A DNA stretch of 64,000 nt from Scedosporium boydii (Eukaryota > Ascomycota > Sordariomycetes > Microascales > Microascaceae), in assembly GCA_002221725.1 (NCBI GenBank), contig NJFT01000005.1, positions 248,001 through 312,000 on the forward strand, read 5' to 3'. The translations under genes and the position numbers were made by a program. The notes under the pieces were generated by a model, which did no database searches, had not been told where the DNA came from, and worked only from the letters and a program-made list of their open reading frames with translations. Below are positions 45,201-56,900 of the stretch, one piece after another (the first letter of the stretch is position 1; every line of letters starts with the position of its first letter).

Positions 45201-48200
45201 TGCACCTTTTCGGAGAAGTGGAGGGAAAACCAGAAGGGGTATTGAGCGCCGGGAAGGAAACGTATATGCACTCCTCCTATGACCCGGATAAATAGGGCGC
45301 TCCCACGAGGCGGAAACAAGCTTCGTTTAAGCGCGAGGATGGGGGGTCTTGGTATCCTTTCGGAGTCATGTCCCGACCATCCACCTTGCCCGAGTCACAT
45401 TGCTCACTTGGCATATGCTTACTCAACATCGTTGAAAGAACAATTGGAGTTACATACTCCCGCCAACTGTTGATCAACATTTTTGCAATGATGACCTTGA
45501 GCCGTTGTATAGAGAGCACACTCTCGTCGAAGGGAACCATGTTAGGCCCCCTCATTGCGGATCCGGAAGTCGGCATTTGAATATCCAAGGCACTCTTGGC
45601 ACTATTGGCAAAATTTGGCGGACAGAAAGCTTTGCTCTCAAGGCAGTTTTGCACAGTCTGCACCTCCCAAACTCTGCTATGACAGATAGATATAAAGCAA
45701 GATGTAAAAGCTCCCCAACCATTCGGAGAGAGGGTGTATCTATAATAAGTTAAACGGTAAGTACGAAGCAAGAAGAAATAATGGATTTGCGGTAAAATGA
45801 GAAGGGATAAAAAGAGTGCTAGAACCACGCCGCTTCCAGTCCACGGGTTCGGACCGTTCTGCGGGTGCTTTGCTTCTTATTATCCCGGGTTGGAGGTGGG
45901 TAGGCGCAACGTCTTCGCAATTGCTTGACTCGATAGTGTTTAGCTCTAGGCGGATGGGGTAAGTTGTAAGATGCGTCATTAGATGACCCAGGAGAATAAC
46001 TCTTATGTTCTCCACGGAACTAGTGACAGAAGAATCACTTCACTTGCTTCACCATATGTTTGAATTTCTCAGCCGTATACAAATGGGCCTTAGCATGTAC
46101 CGGATTACTTCCAGAGATGATTGGCGCTGGTGCTATATTGATAAGAAAGGGGTCTCTATGATAGCAACAGGAATATAGAGAACACTTTAATATTGGGATG
46201 GAGGCTAGTACTTGCTGACAGCTAGAGCAAGTTGGATTTTCTTGTGACGACTATCTTGATGTCCTTATCATGGAAAGAAACAGCCAACCCAGGTCCCTCC
46301 ATGTGAGGAGCTACGGAGTTCATTCAAGAAGACGAAAATAACACCAGGGACGCCTGGAAGGGTTGTCTATTCGACCCAGTAGAACTCAACAACATGAAGC
46401 CCAATCCACCCATCTCTAATACAGTCGGTCGAACTCAGTAACTAGAGTCAGCAATGTGGTCTCGAGAATCTTGCGATAGTCCGTTTCTCAGCCCACAGCA
46501 ATTTCACGACATATTAATGTTATCAGTCACATGCCAAAAATGCAAAATGCCGCCGTCCCGCTTCTGAGATGTTATCGGACACCCCGTATGTTAGGCAACC
46601 GGATGAAAGAGGGGTGTGGTTGTTTCGTACCAGGTTTCTGGCTGTGAATGCGATAAGGTTAAATAAATTTATATTTCATGTCTTCTTTTGCACTCACTGT
46701 TCTGGAAGGGGGTGTGTATATAGGCGTAATTGGTCTGCCGTGTCAGTGTGCCTGAAACGCATAGATTGCTGTCTACCTCCACGCCTATATAAGAGGGAGG
46801 GTAACGGGAATACGCTGCATAGGGAAGGGTGGCGTGGGCGAATGTTTGAAGAATCCATCACTATGGTTAAAAGGATGTGGCTTGTACCCGGCTGCATGTG
46901 GGTGTTGGCGATGAGACGGTGAAGTCTATGATGAGGCGAGCGAGCCTCGGTGGAATATATGTGGATAGTGCATTCGATATTGACCGGTGAAGAATCATAA
47001 GATGAAGCACAATGGGAGAGAAACCTCCATTATAGCCTTCGTAGCTTTGTACCTTAGGCAATGGGACATTTATCCTCCGTTTGATAAGGAGAGCTCGGGT
47101 CCGATTGAGTTGGACTGTATCCCGGCGAAGTGGGGCATTGCGGGGGATCCATGTGTCAAACCCGGACCGGAGCCGGGGCTGGAGGGGACCAGATTGTCGG
47201 GATATGTGGTGTTTTCTCCCCTGGTGAGGGGAGATTCGCCCCCGAAAGCTACAGAGGCTTTTCAATTGGCACCAGTCGCATCTTGAAACAGGCCGAATAA
47301 ACTGAACATTTAAATAAATTGAAAGCCATTTTATTCTAGAACCAACACCTCGTTTTCTATGAACCTCAGACACAGATAGAGATTTCTGGGCCCTAGCTTA
47401 AGAAAAGTGAGCAAGTTATGAGAGCGGTCTGCAATCCATCTTGATCCCCCCCAAATCCCAGTTTGTGCCGTGAAGGGACCAATAGCGGTGTCCGTGTAGA
47501 CTAGGCCCGACAATAGTAACTACCTAGATCGTCCTTAGATATTCTCCTCACACGAGTAATAATCTAGGTGTTGAAGCAGGGAGCAGGATAACAGATAACA
47601 TGCTTCGATGGTACATCACACTTTATTCAGCAGGAAGGGCGAAAAAAGATCGCCTGAGAGGCAAAAAGAACATACAGCACCGAGGATTCGCTGGTCGTCA
47701 CCGACCCAACTACTAGTTCGGCCCTCCCAAGCTTGGTTACCCGAGAGCGGACGGGATCGGACGCTTTCAAGGGGGTATGGCCGTATGTGATTGCTTCTTC
47801 TCCGTAAATTGTATATGAGGACTCGCGCGTGACAGAGCGCGTGTGGGCTTCACAACACAAGGAATGACTTGTTGTGAGGCGCATACTATGTTAGGCGGTA
47901 TAGCAGACTGCAAGGAAGATGCTGAGCAAGTGTTTATCTAAAGACGCCCACTGGCGCAGCGAGGGCAGATGCATTGGCCGAAATTTGAGCTAAATTCAAG
48001 CTCACCATGAAGGCGACGAATTGTGGGAGATAAACTTCCAATTACTCCGTACACAGCGAAGGAGCATTTGACACTGAGTTCGATACCCGGAGGAAGAAAC
48101 AGCTGCATAAAATTTAGATTGAGAGTGAACGTTGTTTCGTACCTCTTGAGAACGGATCTCGGAAGGCGGAAACGTGGGGCATGATCAACACTAGTCGGGC

Positions 48201-48841
48201 TTTCAAACATGCTGTCAATGAGTCAAAGTTATGCGAGATGATGCTTACACTCGTAAAAAGGTCTGTTGAAGTCCGGAAGAGGCTTGGCTATGAATTCCAG
48301 AGAATAGAGATAAATGTACAGCACTAACGGTCAGCCATATCAATTCCACCAAAATATATTAGTGAATACTATTCAAAGTGGCTCAGCCATGGCAGTCGGT
48401 GACTCATGGTCTGACACCACAGATGCCGAGTGATTTCGCCTCTGCAAAATACGCATACTCCGTACGGAGTATTGACCCCATCGCTGGGTTCCTGTTGTGT
48501 ATTGGTGGTGTTCATGTCCATCAATTTCAGCATGGGTGGCAATAACACCACATTGTCGACAAGGCAGCAACTCCCCTACACCACACACACACAGAGCTCA
48601 GTTGCGGGGCAGAGAAGCCGTTGCTTGTGCTCAAGCTCAATCGACATAAAAACTTCAGAAAGTCACCTCCCCTCCTGTTCATTCATCTTCAGACAGCCTC
48701 AATAGCATTCGGTTATAGTTCTTGTAATACTTTTTGTTATTTTATATTTTTCTTCTTCTGTGTATATTTCCACTTTACACGCCAACACTACCTCATCCAT
48801 TGTCCCGTCCACGGTACCCCACAAACTCACCTACCCACGTC
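42263..48841. other. Gene-poor stretch of about 6.6 kb
   Basis: The left end (42263-42900) is the glycerol kinase promoter side, with G-rich plus-strand sequence (pyrimidine-rich in the gene's sense). The rest has no supported gene. A 183-codon minus frame at 45277-45828 has no recognisable domain. Features seen: TACTTCGTA at 43274-43282; a perfect 18-bp palindrome at 48455-48472; and a related TACTCCGTA near 48043. Short pyrimidine-rich sequence and A/T-rich sequence lie just before the CHY gene. Confidence 0.5.
48455..48472. repeat. Perfect 18-bp palindrome ATACTCCGTACGGAGTAT
   Basis: The two 9-nt halves are exact reverse complements. It sits in non-coding DNA about 370 nt upstream of the CHY zinc-finger ATG. 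A half-site, TACTCCGTA, recurs near 48043. It could be a dimeric protein-binding site or a hairpin-forming element; function is not shown. Confidence 0.85.
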
Positions 48842-50941
48842 ATGTCCACAAACATACCAATACGATCCAAAGACGCAGGCCACAGCCAAGCCGTCTCCGC
48901 CCCATCCTCCTCACACGTCGTCCCCAAGCCCGTACCAAGCTCCCAAGACAAAGACCCCCGCGGCTACCAGCTCTCCCAGCTCCGCCGCCGGTTCAATCCA
49001 AAGGAGACGACGCTCGCCGACGGCACCACATCCCTGGTATTCAGGCTCGTGCCGTCGGACCCAGACTTCCCTTTTGACCTGGACTACCTCGAGTGCGATG
49101 TCCGGGTGCCCACAGACTACCCGAAAGGGCCGTCGCGGCCGGTGCTGGCGGTGAAGAACGGCAACATCCCGCGCGGATTCGCCATCAACATCGAGCGCGG
49201 GTGGGAGAAGCTCGCCGAGGAGAGGAAGGCGGTTACGTTGCTGTCGCTGATGAATTTGTTGGACAAGAACTTGGAGGGATTTCTCTCGGAGCAGAAGGTT
49301 GAGACGGTAAAACTTGTGGCGTTCAAGGACACTAGACACCTTGACCAGCCCAGTTCGTCGGCAGGCGAGAAGTCGAAGGCCACCACTCCGACCTCATCGC
49401 CGAAGCGGGAACAGAAACCCAAGCCAAAGCCTCGAACTTATTATAGGGAGCCGTCTTTCACCAAGGATCAAATCTCCGAGGCCAAGGCCAGGCGCGCACA
49501 GGAGACAAAACAGCTGGAGAACAGGATGGGTCGTATGCCCATGTACCGAAAGTCCGCTGACGGAATCGTGTACACACTACCCATCGAACCGCGGAGGCGC
49601 TCGGAGCTTCCCCCGGGTCTACAAGGTGTGAGGACGCTGCATCTAATCATCCCACTGCTGTATCCCCTTCAGCAACTTCGCGTGCAGCTCAACGAGGTGG
49701 ACTCCAGCGAAGCGGAGCTCGTTGAGGAGTTATTTTCGCAAAAGGCGAGTGAGCAGAAACAGATGACCCTGATGAGTCACCTGAACTATCTCGCTACGAA
49801 CTTGCATGTTTTGGCGAAGATGGCTGTGTTGCAGGCGAAGGCAAAGGAGGCAGATGAGCAGAAGGAAGAAGAACCCGTGGACGACGTCATTGCTGAACAG
49901 GTATCTACGACGGCGACGGATGCGGAAGATTTTGTCAAGAGTCATATTAAGGTGATTCCTCGGCCCCCGGAGTGGGGATTCGACGGGGATGAATCTGATT
50001 CAGATGAGTGGTCTTACAATGGAGAATATGACACGGACGAGAAGGAGGAAGGAGACTCTGGTAAAGAAGAGCATGAGGGCGGAGCCTCACTTAACGTCCT
50101 TCCAGACACCATAGTGGAAAAGGGAACGGCCATGTCCTTCCCCACGATCGAGCTCTACGGAATCGAGCTCCTACAAGTTTCGGTCCTCAACTTGTCGGTC
50201 AAGTGCAGCCGCTGCAAGACCCTCAATGACATCACAGGACTCAAGCACGGCATCGAAAAATCCGGCAGCTGCTCCAAGTGCGCCAACCCATTCGCCCTAA
50301 ACTACTCCCAGCAGCTCGTGCACCAAAACTCCACGCGCGCAGGCCTAATCGACATGGGCGGCTGCACCGTCGCCGACATGCTCCCCAGCACGTTCGTCCC
50401 CGTGTGCGCCAAGTGCTCGACGCCGAGTGCCGGCGTCACCTCAGTTCGGGGCGACACCACGACGAACGTCTGCCGGGAATGCCACGCGCGGTTTACCTTT
50501 AAGATCCCGCAAGTCAAATTCCTACTCGTCTCCCCTGGCTCGCTAGTTCCCACCGCCGGGCCTCGCCGCAGGCAGGAACGCCTGGGTCTCCACGCCGGAG
50601 AACCACTCCCCGAAAGGGGCACCTGCAAGCACTACAAGAAGTCGTACCGCTGGTTCCGCTTCTCGTGCTGTGGACGCGTGCATCCTTGCGATAAGTGCCA
50701 CGACGAGGCCGAGGCGCACATTAACGAGTGGGCGAATCGGATGATTTGTGGTTTCTGTAGCAGGGAGCAGAACTATGCCGTCGAGGCGTGCTCTTTCTGC
50801 GGCAGGAGCGTGATTGGCAGGAAGGGTAAGGGGTTCTGGGAGGGTGGCAAGGGGACGAGGGATAGGACTGTGATGAATAGGAATGATCCAAGGAAACATA
50901 AGCGGATTGGGGGTAGTGAGGCGGCGAAGAAGAAGGAGTGA
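48842..50941 (+). CDS. CHY zinc-finger protein with additional Cys-rich and RWD-like regions
   Basis: 699 residues, single exon; ATG 48842 (MSTNIPIRSKDAG) is the first ATG in a frame otherwise opened by TTG. Residues about 30-180 (FRLVPSDPDFPFDLDYLECD, VPTDYPKGPSRPVL) resemble an RWD/UBC-like fold. A charged middle with acidic stretches follows. Three Cys clusters come next: CSRCKTLNDI...GSCSKCANPF, VCAKCSTPSAG and VCRECHARF. The C-terminal CHY zinc finger at about residues 595-655 reads CKHYKKSYRWFRFSCCGRVH, CDKCHDEAEAH, ICGFCSREQNY and CSFCGRS. The end is Lys-rich. CHY fingers occur in ubiquitin ligases and in mitochondrial Hot13-like proteins. This protein has no RING that I can see, so the biochemical role stays open. 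The domain call is secure. Confidence 0.88.
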   Translation: MSTNIPIRSKDAGHSQAVSAPSSSHVVPKPVPSSQDKDPRGYQLSQLRRRFNPKETTLADGTTSLVFRLVPSDPDFPFDLDYLECDVRVPTDYPKGPSRPVLAVKNGNIPRGFAINIERGWEKLAEERKAVTLLSLMNLLDKNLEGFLSEQKVETVKLVAFKDTRHLDQPSSSAGEKSKATTPTSSPKREQKPKPKPRTYYREPSFTKDQISEAKARRAQETKQLENRMGRMPMYRKSADGIVYTLPIEPRRRSELPPGLQGVRTLHLIIPLLYPLQQLRVQLNEVDSSEAELVEELFSQKASEQKQMTLMSHLNYLATNLHVLAKMAVLQAKAKEADEQKEEEPVDDVIAEQVSTTATDAEDFVKSHIKVIPRPPEWGFDGDESDSDEWSYNGEYDTDEKEEGDSGKEEHEGGASLNVLPDTIVEKGTAMSFPTIELYGIELLQVSVLNLSVKCSRCKTLNDITGLKHGIEKSGSCSKCANPFALNYSQQLVHQNSTRAGLIDMGGCTVADMLPSTFVPVCAKCSTPSAGVTSVRGDTTTNVCRECHARFTFKIPQVKFLLVSPGSLVPTAGPRRRQERLGLHAGEPLPERGTCKHYKKSYRWFRFSCCGRVHPCDKCHDEAEAHINEWANRMICGFCSREQNYAVEACSFCGRSVIGRKGKGFWEGGKGTRDRTVMNRNDPRKHKRIGGSEAAKKKE

Positions 50942-53900
50942 GGCGCACGCGAGTGGTCTTTTTTTTCTGTTTTTGTGTGTACAGATTCCTTACTGAAGAA
51001 AAAGGAATGTGCAAGTCTGAAGGGCGGTTTGGCATACTGAGGTATTACTGGACGAAGCCCTGTACAGAACTCTTGTAACTGATCTGGAATACGAAAACGG
51101 CCATTTGATGGCTTAGCTCACTCGCAGCCTCGATCCCCCACAACACGATTTGTTCCTGACGATGCGAGTCAGACGGTGATCACGGGAAGGATCCCGCAAA
51201 TAGATTCAGGGGAAATCCTTAAGCCCCCACGTTTTTCAAAATCCAGGGCCGCCGAACAGATCGTCGCTACTTCGGAAGGATTCGTGTTGCGCAGTCATGC
51301 CCAGTATAAGCCACCTCCGACCCGGCGTTTATCCTCCAACGAGGAATCGTAGGTCCGCTCCATTTAAGTCTGAATGGAGGGGGCGTGTGATCCTTCATCG
51401 TAAGATGGAAAGGAAAAATAAATAACGAAGAAGATGCCGGCCGGCGATGGTTTTTGCTTGTTCTCGTGCATGCCTCGTTTTGTAGCCTTGACAGGTACCT
51501 TCATTCCTACTGCAATTTCTGCCTGGGTGTTGCCAAATTCATCATGCCCATTCGAATATTCCCGGTGTACAACTTCCTACTAGCCATCATTTCCATGCTT
51601 GCTTTTGAACCGACCCGTGGAGCTGACTATGTGGTTTTCAGTCTGGGGCCTCGGGCATCCCGTCATGTCTCCCTCAAGTCACAGGGTTCTAGAGAGTTCA
51701 AATTGGCTTCGTTCTGTCCGGAGAACTTTACGGAGCACCGAGAGTCTGGGCGGTTCGAAAATAGTGTTGATCTCAACCCTTTCAGGCAAGGAACGCTTTA
51801 GAGCTCAAGGTTTAATGCAGTTTCTAAATATAACCCGTCAACAGGGCTATCATCTGGAGAACTTTTTAGCCTTTCAATTGTCCAACTCTCTGGAAGAAAC
51901 TCAAACTTTACCCCAGAGTATGATGTTGAAATACAATAGAGCCTCGATTATGTGATGAACGTACCAACCCGATGGACAGCTGAATTTGGCAACGGGCTTC
52001 TTATCATCGATTAGTTGGATGGATGCTATTCGTGGCACCGTCGAAGCAATTTGTATTTTAGTTGGTCGGTGTTGAACTTTACCCTCGGCGACCTCAACCC
52101 GGGGCCGTCTATCGATCAGTGAAGCGCGCACAGCATCAACAAGCCCCCCAACGTCAGAGGCCCGTTATTTCCACCAAGTAGAGAGGAAAAGAAAGAAACC
52201 ATCTCCAAAGGGAAGAGGGCCCTTTCCCCCATTCAAACTCCGTTTCGACCTCGAAAAAACGGTGTTACTGAGAGGTGCCTGTCCGAGCGGGATCAGGTCC
52301 TTCGGATCCCTCCTACCCTCCACTTTCCTCGAACTCTCAAACTCCGGAACTCTATTCCCAACTTTGATGCTGTTCCACCGGATTTACATCCACACCCCGT
52401 GCCGAGAGGAGGAGCGTGCCACGCTACATCCCGCCACGCCTGCCTGCCCGGAGCGGAGCACGGGTCTTCAATCTTGGTGAACTCTCACTCCCCTCCGGCC
52501 AAGAAAGCAGAGGGCTCCGATCACACTAATAATAAGACTATACTCATACTATTAGTGGTTTGATGGTAGGCAGCTTACTAGTCGACTCTCACGGTGCAAA
52601 CGGAGGCCATCCGGCCCGGGTCTGTTCCCATCTAGGATCAAGGACTTCAACTTTTCCATTCAAATATTCCAAATGTGATTGATAGGCCTTCTTTTTCTCA
52701 CTCCCTTTAAAAGTAGTATTCACTCGATACAAACCTCCAACTAACTAAGTTCGAGCGTCTATTCTGGGTTGGGCTCCGTTTTGCCATGTCCTTTAGCTTC
52801 GAACTTGGTTCGCAATTCGGTTATGTCTTTGATTGCTACGTATTATCCATGACACTCTTGATTCTTATGTATATTTCGGGAAGTCGGGACAACAGCAGGC
52901 GATGCTCGAATCACAAATTCGGTTTGCCAACCCGCACGTCTACCTAGTCAAAGGAGATTACACGACTGCGAACTCTTCAATGCTCCCAAGGAACACAGCT
53001 CCCCGCTCGAGCAATCCCACCGCGGAAAAGAACCAAGAACCAAGAACCAGAAAGTAAAAAAAGGACCGACGAAAGCACCGCGAGAACCAAACTTCCCCAG
53101 TGATAAAAATACAACCCAATTCATTTTCCAGAGAAACAGCAGCGTGTCATTCCGAGCCGCAGGACCGGTTTTCGCCCTCATCGTTCGCATCGAACTCCCC
53201 GTTTCGTATCCCTCAAGCAAAACACCAGTTCGCTCCCACGCGTGTGGTTGGTGGCAACGCGTTCTTCAAAGGACCAAGGAAGACATGGTTGACAGAGGCT
53301 GGCCGCATTGACCCCTCCCGGTTTGACAGGCCTACTTGAGGCAGTCAAATCCGGGGCACACCCCACGATATATGGCGGGCGTGGGAAGGAAGAAGAAGCT
53401 TTTTTTACACAATCTTATGATCAACCCCCCCTGGTCCTAATATTTCCTGCATAAGGTATTGCGAAGTATGGAACACCGAAATTTGATGAAGCCTGGTGTC
53501 GTCAAGGATCCAGGGGGTTTGCCAAGCAGTTACGAAGTAAAGATGGACGGACCGCCAACGACCTTGCTCAAGACTGACAATGAGTTGAAGAAGCCGTGCC
53601 TCGACGAAGTAATACTTCGTATCCAAGGTGGACTGTATTGGCTATGCTCCTCTCTTCCTTCTCTATTTTTCTGTTTTTCTTTTTCGCGTTCTTCGGCTTT
53701 TCTGAGAAGGTTAGTAGCAATTCGGCATTTGCATGCATCTTGGTGACATTGCGCGACTCGGGACGCACCCCAGATTCGTTCTGTTCATGTATGTTTGTCG
53801 GGGGGGTTTTCCCACAGACGACCTGCTAAACCTTGTCCAGGGTTGATACAAGAGGGCGTCGTCACATGCCTCCTCTCGCCGCCTCCGTACATACGAAGTA

Positions 53901-56900
53901 GACGATAGAGAAGGGATAGTGCAAAAGGCTTGGGACGTGCCCCTGATATCGGGGCATGGAGATAGAGCCTAGAGCATGAGCTTGACCGAGAAATTCTCTC
54001 GACTCTTTACGTCCACGCCAACACTGACCAGGACTTAAGGGTCCGTCGCAAACAATGATATTTCCACGCCATGCGCTCGAAAACAAGATGCCTTCGGAGA
54101 CATGCCCATTCGAGGCTAGGTGCGTCTCAAGAGGGAGAATGGTGGCGGGCACTTGACACTTTGCGCCAATACTGCTTCGAAGGAGTCATGCATGGTGAGT
54201 AGCTTTGAGCGTCGAACAGCGTTTTCTAGAAGTCATTGCACCTTAGCCCCATGTCTGTCGTAAAGAAGAGGACAGCGTAGACTATCTACAGGTATGTGCT
54301 TCGTACGAGACAGTCAAGCTAGCGGAGCACAGATCAATTTATAGTCCCGAGTCTCCCTGGTTCATTAAAACCCCAGCTAACGCAACCTTGTTCCTCCCCA
54401 TCTTGGAGAGCTATCGACTTCTCATCCTCGCATGCGAGACCTGGTTACTGCTTATTGGCGCTATCGTATGTCTCATTTGCCCAGCTGGCTGGATAGAATA
54501 TTCCATGGCATGGACCAGCAGCAAATGTGAAACACACTATTAATATATGGGAAGGCGTGCGTCTTCTCGAAGGGCCCTGTTCAGCTGGCATGATAACGTC
54601 GGAGTTCCATCAATCCATGCCAATGGAAACAGGAGTCTCCTGCATTTAGACTGCCTCTTCTGGTCACTGGACTTGATGACCGTCTCCATTGCCATGTGTT
54701 GATGCGCAGAGCCTACGCTCAAAGAGGAAATACCGTAATGAGGGAGGCGCTCCCCTGATGAAAGCGTGTTCTGGAAAACAATTGCAGCTTAGGGGCGACC
54801 ACATTTGGCCTAGAAGCTGTGCCCTAGTCCTTCCATTTAGGTGTGCTTGGACACACTAGTCCTGGAGAGGGAGGGGTGAACCAGGCAAAGGCTCCCAATC
54901 GCTGTCAACGTCGAAGTGAATGTCTCCATATTGTAAGATTCTCGGGGAATTATTGAAGCATTGCAGAGTCTATCTTGCAACTCATTAGTTCGCTTTTAGA
55001 GCCTCCGAGTCTGGGTGAAGCTTCGGGGCGTATACTCCATTGATCTAAACTCGCAGGTGCGACTTGCCATCAATCCTCCCCTGCTTCGAACCATTCTCGA
55101 AACTGCAGGCCCGTCCGTAGAGTGTTGGCATGTGAAAGCGAAAGCGGGGCACAATTTGATCACACCTCTCAAGTTCCATGTCGTGGCTTCCTCTCTCGCC
55201 CAGGGCTTGTGATAATTCAAATACCCGCACTGACGCGTGGAAGGTCAGACCCTTGGCCTCGAAATATCAATGAAAACTCCACTCCCCCTTCGTGATGTTG
55301 TTAGATCGGCCTGTCGCACTTGCTTACACAGACACCACCCGGACGTGATAGAGTCACTGCAGTGTGTGATGGCGGTGATACAGTCATCCAGCCCACCCCC
55401 ATTTTGAAGCCAGGCGCCAGACTTCGTACAAGGATCCCGAGTTGACAGGCGCATCCTTGCGAGCTTCAAGGCGCAATTACGGCGCCTGCACAAACACGAT
55501 CCGTTACCGATAAATCACAAACGGATCACTGCTCCGATTAAGAGCAGAGCCAGCAGAGCCTGATTTGGATCGAGTCTCCTCTCATCAACTTGTTTTCATG
55601 TTCCCTACTTCGTCCGCGCCGCAGGTGACAGTTGAAGGTTTCCTGGGTCAATCACAATCCTACTACTCCTCTGAGAAATTAGATTTCGACTCCCTCGACC
55701 GGTTACAGAGCGTTTTATCATTTCTTCCCACACCCATCACATCACATCTCCATCCCGCACCGCCAACCCAAACCCGACAGTAATACCGCCATCTCTTATA
55801 ACGTCGCCGCCGTCCATGCGCCGCCGATGTGACGTCGATCAACCCGACTTGGCCGTCACGCAACACCAGATAAGACCACTCGGTGAACGAACGGGCGGGA
55901 GGTTCGGGAACGCGGGTCGGGATGACCGCAGATTGCGTTTCTTTCCCCTTGTCCGTAATCCTGCGAATCAGTGACATGGACACACATGCTCTTACCGTAG
56001 CAATAGAAAATCCGCTCTAGCAACGTATGCTTTCTATCGTCAATGTAGCATAGGAGTCGGCCGGCATCGGGCTGTTTCGAAGATCAAGACGCCCGCCTCC
56101 GAACTCCCCCAAATGAAATGATTCCGGCCGAAAGAGAACCGGGGGCGTGGAGGTATAACACGGCAACACTCTCCGGTGACTACGGGGACGCGGGAGATGT
56201 CGTGACCAATATTCAGGCCGCTATTCACTCTTTCGCTATTCAATCGTGTTGGTGGAGGCTCCGGTTAATGTAACGACAACGCTCGCTGGATCACTGGATC
56301 CAGACATCGAGTCCCGTGGATTAGGAAAAGGATCTCATCCCAAGTTTGCTTTTGTTCTTTGGAAAACAGCATTCGATACGCCTAGATAATTCGCAATCAT
56401 CAGGTCCAGCAAACGGCGATAAACGTTCCCGGTGACCAAATTTGGCGATTTGACAGTGTCCGGAACCCTTCATTATTTTGGATAAAGTCTTTTATACTTT
56501 CTTTCTGCGGGCGTCTCCTCTGTCGAGGAGTCCTGCAAAGAAAGAAGACCCAGCCTCGGTGGGGATCAGCGTCACCCATGGAAGCGCGATCGAGGTTCAG
56601 TGGAATCCCATGCATTTTCTCACAATGTCAAGGAAGGATCGCGCACCAGTTGATCTTGTTGACGCAAGACCGCCGGTCGAGTATCCAAGCTGAAGCTCCA
56701 TCGGAAAGTAGAAATCTGTTTGCTTGTGAACCGAGATTCACTACTCCGGGCGATGTTTCCTGGCTCTTCTCAAAACCCATCGGCGGGAGCTCACCTGGAG
56801 AGTGCCTGGGCCCCGAGAAGCCTTGGTTTTCATGTGTGGTCTCGTAAACACCGCGAGTATGGGTGACGAGGACAGTATCCTCCACTTGCCCAGATGAAAG

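Noticed and set aside
45277..45828. 183-codon minus-strand frame with hydrophobic N-terminus
   Set aside because: No domain, no splice-supported extension, and composition compatible with chance; left unannotated.
48734..48841. Hydrophobic 36-residue N-terminal extension of the CHY protein that looks like a signal peptide
   Set aside because: The frame opens at TTG with no ATG before 48842; the hydrophobicity reflects T-rich leader sequence.
51544..51801. 85-codon plus frame starting MPIRIFPVYNFLLAIISMLA, possibly secreted
   Set aside because: Signal-like start, but only one cysteine, no promoter evidence and no family resemblance; not strong enough to list.
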